From the NCBI GenBank assembly GCA_025453375.1, contig JALOQT010000059.1, forward strand, positions 1 through 6,393: a stretch of DNA of 6,393 nucleotides. The letters run 5' to 3'. The translations under genes were made by a program, and so were the position numbers. Shown here one piece after another: positions 1-6,038 of this stretch. Each line of letters opens with the position of its first letter. Positions within the stretch are counted from its first letter, which is position 1. This stretch comes from Phycisphaerales bacterium (GTDB lineage Bacteria > Planctomycetota > Phycisphaerae > Phycisphaerales > UBA1924). The notes beneath the pieces were generated by a model. It did not search any database and was not told the origin of the DNA. It saw nothing but the letters and a program-made list of their open reading frames with translations.

Positions 1-208
1 CCGTGGCTTCCTGCTGCAATTGGTTGACCTGCTCGATGCTCTGGCTCAGGGCGTTTTTGAAGTCCCCGCCGTCAGCGCCCGGTGCATTGTCACCACCGCC
101 CAGGCCGCGATTGACGCCGCCGATTCCACCAAGCCCACCGAGACCACCCGCGCCGCGCCCTGCCGCGCTCTGGCCTCCACCACCGATCAAGCCCAACGGA
201 TCAGCCAT
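1..208 (-). CDS. fliE: Flagellar hook-basal body complex protein FliE, N-terminal part (cut by window edge)
   Basis: FliE sits at the base of the flagellar rod, joining the MS ring to the proximal rod. Only the first 69 residues are visible; the frame is open to the left edge. The start ATG at 206-208 is preceded by GGGAG with an 8-base gap, which fixes the start. Residues 9-49 are a glycine-rich, low-complexity linker (runs of GG with L, I, N and R). From residue 50 the sequence reads DFKNALSQSIEQVNQLQQEA, matching the conserved FliE pattern of a Phe followed by an amphipathic helix containing VN-LQ. The position after flgB and flgC on the same strand is the classic flgB-flgC-fliE order and strongly supports the call. 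The C-terminal core helices lie outside the window, so completeness cannot be judged. Confidence 0.88.
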   Translation of the reverse strand, partial: MADPLGLIGGGGQSAAGRGAGGLGGLGGIGGVNRGLGGGDNAPGADGGDFKNALSQSIEQVNQLQQEAT

Positions 209-216
209 ATCGCACA

Positions 217-221
217 CTCCC
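217..221 (-). promoter_or_regulatory. Ribosome binding site of fliE
   Basis: GGGAG on the minus strand, 8 bases before the fliE ATG. It is one of the few clear Shine-Dalgarno-like sites in this window and decides the fliE start. Confidence 0.6.
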
Positions 222-287
222 AAGCCGCACACCACCCACGTTCAAAGTCTGTCACCGCCGCACACTCTATCGACCGTCACCCCCGCC

Positions 288-731
288 TCACGCCAGCAGC
301 CGCAAAGCCGAGGCCATCATCTGCTTGCTCGCCTCCGCCGCCATCACGTTCGCCTCATACGCCCGCACCGCCTCGACGGCGTTGATGTTCTCCATCACCG
401 TATTCACCCCCGTCTCGGCCACATACCCCTTGAACGGCCCTTCTTTGAACGCAAACGGGCTGCTCGGGTCGTACGTCCGCGGCGTCACCTGGCGTTCATC
501 CAGCCCGATCGATCGCACACGCACACCCATCGACTGCGTATCCCCATCAGCAAACACACCCTTGCCATCAACCCGCCCCGGCGCCAAGAACACCTCACGT
601 CGCCGATACGGATTGACCTCGCCATTCTCATCCAGCAACGTGTTGCTGTTGGCCAAGTTGGCCGAAATCGTGTCCAGCCGCACCCGCTGAGCGATCATGC
701 CCGACGTCGAAATGTCCAGCGATCCAAACAT
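288..731 (-). CDS. flgC: Flagellar basal-body rod protein FlgC
   Basis: FlgC is one of the proximal rod proteins that form the drive shaft of the flagellum across the periplasm. The 147-residue protein shows both family signatures. The N-terminal rod domain (residues 4-30) reads SLDISTSGMIAQRVRLDTIS followed by ANLANSNT, the standard flagellar rod N-terminal motif. The C-terminal rod motif (residues about 108-145) contains VNTVMENINAVEAVRAYEAN and a final helix ending in ALRLLA. Length is close to the usual 135-150 residues. The ATG at 729-731 has GAGGA 7 bases upstream. The gene lies 37 bases after flgB and 79 bases before fliE on the same strand, the normal order. FlgC, like other rod proteins, has no cleavable signal peptide and is exported by the flagellar type III apparatus; none is seen here. 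Confidence 0.96.
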   Translation of the reverse strand: MFGSLDISTSGMIAQRVRLDTISANLANSNTLLDENGEVNPYRRREVFLAPGRVDGKGVFADGDTQSMGVRVRSIGLDERQVTPRTYDPSSPFAFKEGPFKGYVAETGVNTVMENINAVEAVRAYEANVMAAEASKQMMASALRLLA

Positions 732-738
732 GGTCTAA

Positions 739-743
739 TCCTC
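739..743 (-). promoter_or_regulatory. Ribosome binding site of flgC
   Basis: GAGGA on the minus strand, 7 bases before the flgC ATG; it supports the chosen start. Confidence 0.55.
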
Positions 744-768
744 ACCCTTCGTCGCTGCGTCGCTTCCC

Positions 769-1197
769 TCACGCCCGCTCGCTGATCGCCGCCTGCATCA
801 ACTGATACCGGCTGCGGAGCAGGTCCGTCGCGATGCGAAACGCCGACGCGTTTTCCACCAGATCCTGCATGGACCTTTCCAGGCTGCGGTTGTTGCGATC
901 ATGAAACAGCACGCCCCCCGAAGGCGTCCCAGGCGTCAGCCGCAGGCCACTGCCCGCAACTTCGACCTCACTGCTCGACTTCATGTCCAGCGCGCCCTTG
1001 CCCCCAGCCTCCCGCCGCCGCTCCACCGCATCGCGCAGTTGCGCCTGGAACCCGCGCACGCTCACGTCCAGGGCCAGAAAGTTCGGCGTCGAAATGTTCG
1101 CCACATTGTGCGCCAAGACGCGCTGCCGCCCCGCGGCAAACTGCATCATCGCCTCCAGCACCGGCGTCGCACCACCTGTTGACAGTTCGCCAAACAT
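769..1197 (-). CDS. flgB: Flagellar basal-body rod protein FlgB
   Basis: FlgB is the proximal rod subunit that works with FlgC, FlgF and FliE. From the ATG at 1195-1197 the protein is 142 residues. The rod-family N-terminal motif is at residues 22-40 (AGRQRVLAHNVANISTPNF), followed by the usual LALDVSVRGFQAQL segment. The middle is a variable basic region, and residues 103-142 form the conserved C-terminal helix (SLERSMQDLVENASAFRIAT and onward). A TTG start at 1242 would add 15 residues (MLIFGPWPADCGWSG) with no family similarity, so I prefer the ATG, which also gives normal length. A weak GGGTGG lies just upstream of that ATG. The gene follows the PilZ gene by 63 bases and precedes flgC by 37 bases. 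Confidence 0.94.
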   Translation of the reverse strand: MFGELSTGGATPVLEAMMQFAAGRQRVLAHNVANISTPNFLALDVSVRGFQAQLRDAVERRREAGGKGALDMKSSSEVEVAGSGLRLTPGTPSGGVLFHDRNNRSLERSMQDLVENASAFRIATDLLRSRYQLMQAAISERA

Positions 1198-1244
1198 GCC
1201 CGACCACCCGCAATCAGCGGGCCACGGACCGAAGATCAGCAACC

Positions 1245-1259
1245 GCGCAAAACTTGCGC
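1245..1259 (-). other. Small hairpin between the PilZ gene and flgB
   Basis: GCGCAA and TTGCGC are perfect complements around a 3-base loop, starting immediately after the stop codon of the PilZ gene. No U-run follows on the minus strand, so it is not a standard terminator. It might protect or process the mRNA between the two genes, or be chance. Confidence 0.35.
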
Positions 1260-1260
1260 C

Positions 1261-1944
1261 TCACGCCGCCTTAGCTCGGCCAGCCTCCGGGCCCGAGTCG
1301 AACTCGCTCTCCCCCAGTTCCTGCTCATCGACCGTCCCCGTGTTCGGATCGGCCACCGCCCGTTGCGCATCGCGCTCCGCCTCCACGGCCAACTTCACAT
1401 CCGCCAGCCCATCCAGCAGCATTTCCGGCGGCGCGCCATCTTCGAGCATCTCGGCAATCCGCCGCAACGCTACCTTCACCCCCGGATATGGCCCGGCCGA
1501 CCGCAGCCAAGGCTCATCGCTCTCGACCTGCACATAGGGGTAGATCGCAGCAGGATCACAGAACTTCACCCCGATTTCATGCACATTGCCCCGAACATGC
1601 CGGCACCTCACCACCTCGCCCGCGACCCGCAAACACGGCCGCCTTTCCGGGCTGACAAACAGGCACGCCACCTTGGTGCCAATGTGCATGAACGCCGAGT
1701 GCAAGCCACCCAGCCCGCCGCGGGAGACATCCCGTACTACCGGCGCGATCGTCTGGATCAACCCGCCCGGCGGCGTGTAGCCCAGCACCACATGATGCTG
1801 CGGCAACAACCGGAACCGACGACTCTGACGCTTGGCCAGATTCGACAGGAGTTGATCCTCCTGACTCATCGCCGCCAGCACGGCACGAAGCTCGGCATCG
1901 TTCAGCCGGAGATTGTCACGCGAGTTGGTGTGCAAGCCTGACAT
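1261..1944 (-). CDS. PilZ-domain protein (predicted c-di-GMP receptor) upstream of the flagellar rod genes
   Basis: The 227-residue protein from the ATG at 1942-1944 carries both halves of the PilZ c-di-GMP signature: RQSRR (R39 and R43, the RxxxR motif) and, 29 residues later, DVSRGGLGG (D72, S74, G77, the DxSxxG motif). Between and after them are alternating hydrophobic stretches expected of the six-stranded PilZ barrel, ending near residue 138. Residues 10-38 are a helical N-terminal segment. Residues 140-227 are a mostly helical, acidic tail that I do not recognise. No signal peptide or membrane segment is seen, so it should be cytoplasmic. The frame stays open upstream to 2292, but that part translates a palindromic repeat and is unlike protein; GTGGA lies 9 bases before the chosen ATG. 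Its position ahead of flgB-flgC-fliE suggests a role in c-di-GMP control of flagellar assembly or motion (inference). Binding of c-di-GMP is predicted from intact motifs only. Confidence 0.85.
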   Translation of the reverse strand: MSGLHTNSRDNLRLNDAELRAVLAAMSQEDQLLSNLAKRQSRRFRLLPQHHVVLGYTPPGGLIQTIAPVVRDVSRGGLGGLHSAFMHIGTKVACLFVSPERRPCLRVAGEVVRCRHVRGNVHEIGVKFCDPAAIYPYVQVESDEPWLRSAGPYPGVKVALRRIAEMLEDGAPPEMLLDGLADVKLAVEAERDAQRAVADPNTGTVDEQELGESEFDSGPEAGRAKAA

Positions 1945-1991
1945 ACGTTGAGTTCCACGAATTCCAAGACGACGTCCCACACGATCCACAC

Positions 1992-2046
1992 TGTCAGGTG
2001 TCCATTCGGATGGCCGCGCTCCGCGCGGCCCGGGATGACACACCTG
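1992..2046. repeat. REP-like palindromic element
   Basis: The core is an 8-bp perfect stem, GGCCGCGC at 2012-2019 pairing with GCGCGGCC at 2023-2030, around a 3-base loop. Outer arms also pair: CAGGTGT (1995-2001) with ACACCTG (2040-2046), or alternatively TGTCA (1992-1996) with TGACA (2036-2040). Read on the minus strand it begins GTCATCCCGGGCC, the style of dispersed intergenic REP/palindromic units in many GC-rich genomes. Only one copy lies in this window, so its repeat nature is inferred from form. It lies about 50 bases upstream of the PilZ start codon. Confidence 0.5.
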
Positions 2047-2100
2047 CCGTCTATTCGTCGGCCCCACAACCACCTGTACTGCGACGGTCCAAGCGCGGGC

Positions 2101-2198
2101 AAGGCCTTTCACCCCAGTTGGTGGTGGCACAGCCCGATCGATGGGCATGCGTAGTCCCCCTGTCGGGTGAAGCACCCACCCGGCCCCACCACCGCCTT
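2101..2198. other. Candidate structured RNA segment (strand uncertain)
   Basis: GGTGGTGG at 2120-2127 pairs perfectly with CCACCACC at 2186-2193, and AAGGC at 2101-2105 with the adjoining GCCTT at 2194-2198. Enclosed are two smaller hairpins: GCCC/GGGC (2132-2135 with 2143-2146) and GGGTG-AAG-CACCC (2165-2177; alternatively CGGGTG with CACCCG up to 2182). The layout, an outer stem closing two inner hairpins, is what a leader RNA could look like. On the minus strand it would lie in the 5' leader of the PilZ-flagellar block. It does not match a riboswitch class I know, including the GEMM c-di-GMP aptamer. High GC makes chance pairing likely. Confidence 0.25.
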
Positions 2199-2357
2199 CA
2201 CGGGGAATCCCGAGGGTCACGCACCGCGCGGACGGCCGGTGACTCACCTCGCTTGCCATCGCACACACCCACGCTCGCCACCCGACAGCCACTGACGGCC
2301 CGATGCCAGCACGCAGATGCGCACGACGCCTATGCTATTGGTCCGAAGCCGTGTGGG

Positions 2358-2376
2358 TGTGTCAGACACATCTGAC
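2358..2376 (+). other. Overlapping palindrome and hairpin upstream of tRNA-Cys
   Basis: TGTGTC-A-GACACA (2358-2370) is a perfect inverted repeat with a single central base. It overlaps a second hairpin, GTCAGA (2361-2366) with TCTGAC (2371-2376) around a CACA loop; only one can form at a time. It lies 20-38 bases before the mature tRNA 5' end. It might be an operator or part of the precursor leader; nothing else supports either. Confidence 0.35.
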
Positions 2377-2395
2377 TCCCCCAACCGGCGCACGC

Positions 2396-2469
2396 GGCCG
2401 CGTGCCAGAGTGGTCTAACGGGGCGGATTGCAAATCCGTTATTCGGCGGTTCGAATCCGCCCGCGGCCT
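2396..2469 (+). tRNA. tRNA-Cys (anticodon GCA)
   Basis: A complete cloverleaf of 74 bases can be folded by eye. The acceptor stem is GGCCGCG (2396-2402) with CGCGGCC (2462-2468), all seven pairs Watson-Crick. The anticodon stem is GCGGA/TCCGT with one G-U pair, and the loop is TTGCAAA with anticodon GCA at 2430-2432. The variable loop has five bases (2440-2444), and the T arm is GGCGG-TTCGAAT-CCGCC (2445-2461). The discriminator at 2469 is T, i.e. U73, a known identity element of tRNA-Cys, which agrees with the anticodon. The D stem is short (clear CC/GG pairs only), with the conserved GG at 2412-2413 in its loop. The 3' CCA is not encoded. The moxR start codon lies 29 bases downstream, so the two may share a transcript. 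Confidence 0.96.
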
Positions 2470-2498
2470 TTCACCTCGACTTTTCTCGACACCAACCC

Positions 2499-3533
<1,035 letters not shown>

Positions 3534-3559
3534 GGGTGCGTGCGTCCGAACTCGTCTGC

Positions 3560-3931
3560 CTACTCAGCCCGCCCATCATCACGCCGGTCGTTTTCATCCC
3601 ACAGCGCCGCCCCGTCATCATCGGTGAAGGTCGTCGGCAGCGCACTGGCCGGCAGAATCTCGCGCGTGCATGAACCAAGCCGCCCGTCGGGCAGCGTGGC
3701 GAGTTTCGCCTCGATCGCATCAAGCACGCGACGGCAAAATGCCGCGTCGCGGTTGACCAGCACCAGCGCCATGCCCGCCACGTGCATGTTGTCGAGAAAC
3801 GCGACCTCCGCGACAGACACCTGATGCTCACGGTGCAGCCGATCCTTGACGCTGCGCACCACCCGCCGCTTGTCCTTGATGGACTCGGGGCTGGGGATGT
3901 GCAGCTCAAATTGGAGGAGGGCGAGGAACAC
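3560..3931 (-). CDS. DUF503 (YlxP-like) family protein
   Basis: This is a small cytoplasmic protein of 123 residues if the GTG at 3929-3931 is the start. Residues 9-42 (FELHIPSPESIKDKRRVVRS, then VKDRL and VSVAEV) match the DUF503/YlxP signature of an acidic-hydrophobic strand, a S(L/I)K(D/E)KR motif and VS(V)(S/A)E. The fold ends near residue 85; the rest is an acidic, low-complexity tail (TDDDGAALWDENDRRDDG) beyond the usual length of about 90. The family's role is unsettled; YlxP is linked to ribosome or translation factor operons in other bacteria, but no such genes are here. A TTG start at 3952 would add MHIWQFF from inside a tandem 8-base repeat, so I prefer GTG. Neither start has a clear Shine-Dalgarno. 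The gene lies downstream of the aldehyde dehydrogenase on the same strand, 151 bases away, and converges on moxR. Confidence 0.8.
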   Translation of the reverse strand: MFLALLQFELHIPSPESIKDKRRVVRSVKDRLHREHQVSVAEVAFLDNMHVAGMALVLVNRDAAFCRRVLDAIEAKLATLPDGRLGSCTREILPASALPTTFTDDDGAALWDENDRRDDGRAE

Positions 3932-3939
3932 GAAAAATT

Positions 3940-4050
3940 GCCAAATGTGCAAATGGCCAAATGGCCAAATGCGAGATCACCAACTCCGACCGTCATCACA
4001 TCAAAAAACTGCCTGAGACTTTGGCCATTTGGCCATAGCGCTTTGGCCAT
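3940..4050. repeat. Inverted pair of 8-base tandem arrays (GCCAAATG / CATTTGGC)
   Basis: The left arm (3940-3971) is four head-to-tail 8-mers: GCCAAATG, TGCAAATG, GCCAAATG, GCCAAATG. The right arm (about 4018-4050) holds the same unit in the opposite orientation, with two near-perfect copies from 4018 to 4033, a degenerate one, and a further TTTGGCCAT at 4042-4050. Positions 3953-3969 and 4020-4036 are a perfect 17-bp inverted repeat separated by 50 bases. The element fills the gap between the aldehyde dehydrogenase stop and the DUF503 start. It is AT-richer than the surroundings and includes an A6 run (T6 on the minus strand, 4003-4008) in the central part. It has no terminal features of an insertion sequence and no gene of its own. 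Confidence 0.8.
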
Positions 4051-4082
4051 GTGCTTCTTGGGCCTCCAGCCACTTTGCCCGT

Positions 4083-5765
4083 CTACCGCACGTACCCCCG
4101 CAGCCCGTGCACGCCGCCTTCGCGGCCGAAGCCGGATTCCTTGTAGCCGCCGAAGGGTGACGCGGCGTCGAATTTGTTGTACGTATTGAGCCACACGATG
4201 CCCGCTTCGAGTTTGCGGGCCAGTTCCAGAATCTTGCTGCCCTTGTCGGTCCACACGCCTGTACCCAGGCCGTAGGGTGTGTTGTTGGCCCGCAGCAGCG
4301 CCTCCTCTGGCGTGCGGAAGGTCATCACCGACAGCACTGGGCCGAAGATTTCTTCGCGAGCGACGGTGTGCGCCGGCTGCACGCCCGTCAGCACGCACGG
4401 GCGGCAGAAGTAGCCCTTGCCTCCGCCCACGCGCGTAGCCGAGGCGACGAGACGCTGAACGTCCTTCGCATCGCCGCCCGCCCCCCCACTGCTGCCACCG
4501 CCAGCACCACCGACGACCAACTGCGCCCCCTGCTCGCACCCGATGGTCAGGTATCGCTGGATGCGTGCCAGTTGCTCGGCGCTGTTGATCGCGCCGATGT
4601 CCGTGTTCTTGTCCAGCGGGTCGCCCACGCGCAGTGAGGCGAGGCGGTATGTCAGTTTGTCGATCACCTTCCTGGCCACGCCCTCCTGCACCAGCAGGCG
4701 CGAGCCGGCACAGCAGACGTGCCCCTGATTGAAGTAGATGCCCTCGATGATTCCCTCGACGGCTTGATCGATGCTCGCGTCATCGAAGATGATGTTGGCG
4801 CCCTTGCCGCCAAGCTCGAGGGTGAGTTTCTTGTTCGTGCTGGCGACTGACGACGCGATTTTCTTGCCGACTTCGGTGCTGCCGGTGAAAGCGATCTTGT
4901 CGACGCCCGGATGGTTCACGATCGCCGCGCCCGTGCGGCCATCGCCCGTGACGATGTTGACCACGCCCGGCGGCAGGTCGATCTCCTGGCAGATTTCCGC
5001 GAGACGCAGGGCCGTCAGCGGCGTGGTCTCGGCAGGCTTGAGCACGACGGTGTTCCCGCACGCCAGCGCCGGAGCGATCTTCCACGCCGCCATCAACAGC
5101 GGAAAGTTCCACGGGATGATCTGCCCGCAGACGCCGACGGGCGCCGGCGCCCTGCCACCGCGTGAGAGGCTGCGGGCAAAGGGCAGATACTCCAGCTTGT
5201 CCGCCCACCCGGCGTGATAGAAAAAGTGCTGCGCCACCAGCGGCAGATCGACATCGCGCGACTCGCGGATCGGCTTGCCGCCGTCCATCGTCTCCAGGAT
5301 CGCCAGCTCGCGCGAGCGCTCCTGGATGCGACGGGCGAGGCGATAAAGATACTTGCCACGCTCAGCACCGGGCAGCGCTTGCCACGCCGGCAGCGCCGCG
5401 CGTGCGGCCTGCACCGCGCGGTCCACATCCTGCTCGGTCCCTTGCGCGACGCGGCTGAGCACCGCTTCAGTCGCCGGGTTGATCGTGGCGAACGTCTCGC
5501 CCCCACTGCTGGGGGCGAATGCACCGGCGATGAAGTGGTCGTAGGTCGGCGCGATGGTGACCTTCACCGTCTCGGGCGCCGGGGCATACTCGAGCAGCAC
5601 ACCAGCGCGAGGCTTGGCCGCCTTCGTGCCCGAGCCGGCACGTTCGCCCGCGGATGGGCCTGCGACGCGCGCCGTCGCCTTCGTGCTCGAGCGTGTGCCA
5701 TTGGCGGCGTGCACGCCATTGGAGCCGACTTTTGCCGCGCGACGCGAGGTCTTGGGTGATGCCAT
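4083..5765 (-). CDS. NAD(P)-dependent aldehyde dehydrogenase with basic N-terminal extension
   Basis: It oxidises an aldehyde to the acid with NAD(P)+; the substrate is unknown. The 560-residue protein has the full catalytic set: IIPWNFP with N220, VLKPAE with K243, the cofactor-binding GSTEVG loop (295-300), ELGGK with E317, GHVCCAGSR with nucleophile C351, EEIFGP with E472 and F474, and PFGGYKESGFGRE near the C-terminus (537-549). Residues 168-187 (ESRDVDLPLVAQHFFYHAGW) resemble the ALDH16-type branch, a tentative sub-family call. Residues 1-55 are a Lys/Arg/Ala/Ser/Gly-rich, probably disordered extension absent from typical relatives. Residues 419-432 plus flanks form a glycine-rich insertion. 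The chain ends at GLRGYVR, without the last C-terminal strand of classic tetrameric enzymes. The ATG at 5763-5765 is chosen because upstream sequence is repeat-like; no Shine-Dalgarno is visible. If the basic extension is dispensable, a later start is possible. Confidence 0.93.
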   Translation of the reverse strand: MASPKTSRRAAKVGSNGVHAANGTRSSTKATARVAGPSAGERAGSGTKAAKPRAGVLLEYAPAPETVKVTIAPTYDHFIAGAFAPSSGGETFATINPATEAVLSRVAQGTEQDVDRAVQAARAALPAWQALPGAERGKYLYRLARRIQERSRELAILETMDGGKPIRESRDVDLPLVAQHFFYHAGWADKLEYLPFARSLSRGGRAPAPVGVCGQIIPWNFPLLMAAWKIAPALACGNTVVLKPAETTPLTALRLAEICQEIDLPPGVVNIVTGDGRTGAAIVNHPGVDKIAFTGSTEVGKKIASSVASTNKKLTLELGGKGANIIFDDASIDQAVEGIIEGIYFNQGHVCCAGSRLLVQEGVARKVIDKLTYRLASLRVGDPLDKNTDIGAINSAEQLARIQRYLTIGCEQGAQLVVGGAGGGSSGGAGGDAKDVQRLVASATRVGGGKGYFCRPCVLTGVQPAHTVAREEIFGPVLSVMTFRTPEEALLRANNTPYGLGTGVWTDKGSKILELARKLEAGIVWLNTYNKFDAASPFGGYKESGFGREGGVHGLRGYVR

Positions 5766-5881
5766 GGGCGAAGTGTATCGATGACGAGACGTGGCGGCGG
5801 GGGCGGCGGCGCGTCGCGAGCCAGTATCGAGCACGCACGGGCCGATTCGGGCCGCTTGCTGGCCGAGCTTGACCCAATCAT

Positions 5882-5914
5882 GGGCCGACCTTGGGCAGAC
5901 CTTGGGCCAATCGA
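5882..5914. repeat. Short 11-base tandem repeat upstream of the aldehyde dehydrogenase gene
   Basis: GGGCCGACCTT (5882-5892) is followed by GGGCAGACCTT (5893-5903), one mismatch, and a partial third copy GGGCCAATCGA (5904-5914). The 11-base period is close to one turn of DNA. It lies about 120-150 bases upstream of the start codon and could be an operator array, but no regulator is known here. Confidence 0.4.
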
Positions 5915-5927
5915 GCGCTAGAAAAGA

Positions 5928-5955
5928 CAACGCCTCGGATCTCTCCGAGGCGTTG
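5928..5955 (-). terminator. Intrinsic terminator of the PEP-CTERM gene
   Basis: CAACGCCTCGG (5928-5938) pairs perfectly with CCGAGGCGTTG (5945-5955), an 11-bp GC-rich stem with a 6-base loop. On the minus strand the stem is followed by TCTTTTC, a short U-rich run, so it should stop transcription coming from the PEP-CTERM gene whose stop codon is about 85 bases before it. On the plus strand no U-run follows. Confidence 0.75.
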
Positions 5956-5975
5956 ACGTGGTGTCTTGAATCTCA

Positions 5976-6034
5976 CCGGGCTTCTCGCCCGGGTCGTCTG
6001 ACCCGCACGAGCCTATAGGCTGCGGTCAGCCGCA
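5976..6034 (-). other. Row of small hairpins in the 3' untranslated region of the PEP-CTERM gene
   Basis: In less than 60 bases there are CCGGGC/GCCCGG (5976-5981 with 5987-5992), the mutually exclusive CGGGTC/GACCCG (5990-5995 with 6000-6005), the perfect palindrome GCCTATAGGC (6011-6020) and TGCGG/CCGCA (6021-6025 with 6030-6034). They lie between the stop codon and the intrinsic terminator. They could stabilise the 3' end of the mRNA or be a small structured RNA. Confidence 0.4.
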
Positions 6035-6038
6035 AGGA

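Larger units (their letters stand above)
1945..2395. other. Noncoding region between the divergent PilZ gene and tRNA-Cys
   Basis: No credible protein gene is seen in these 451 bases: frames open across them give proline- or arginine-rich translations without family resemblance. The region must hold the promoter(s) for the minus-strand PilZ-flagellar block and the plus-strand tRNA-Cys, but I cannot point to a convincing -35/-10 pair for either. A TATGCT at 2331-2336 is a possible -10 box for the tRNA without a good -35. The region holds a REP-like palindrome (1992-2046), a foldable segment (2101-2198) and two overlapping hairpins (2358-2376). Confidence 0.6.

Noticed and set aside
3..785. Long plus-strand open frame opposite the flagellar genes
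   Set aside because: It is proline/arginine-rich shadow sequence; FliE and FlgC on the minus strand explain the coding signal.
2125..2150. Sigma-54 promoter (TGGCAC element) for the tRNA side
   Set aside because: TGGCAC is present at 2125-2130, but the matching TTGC/GC element at the required spacing is missing.
1945..2292. N-terminal extension of the PilZ protein frame by 116 residues
   Set aside because: It translates the REP-like palindrome (CHPGPRGARPSE-type peptide) and has no domain resemblance; the ATG at 1944 gives a normal protein.
1945..2395. c-di-GMP (GEMM) riboswitch upstream of the PilZ-flagellar block
   Set aside because: The conserved GEMM sequence blocks are not seen on either strand.
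3953..4036. Intrinsic terminator for the aldehyde dehydrogenase gene
   Set aside because: The stem arms are 50 bases apart and the T6 run lies inside the loop rather than after the stem, so the standard arrangement is absent.
3940..4050. CRISPR array
   Set aside because: The units are 8 bases long without spacers and lie in inverted arrays; no cas gene is nearby.
5766..5930. Longer start for the aldehyde dehydrogenase
   Set aside because: The extra 55 residues run through the 11-base tandem repeat and end against the terminator hairpin; they do not look like protein.
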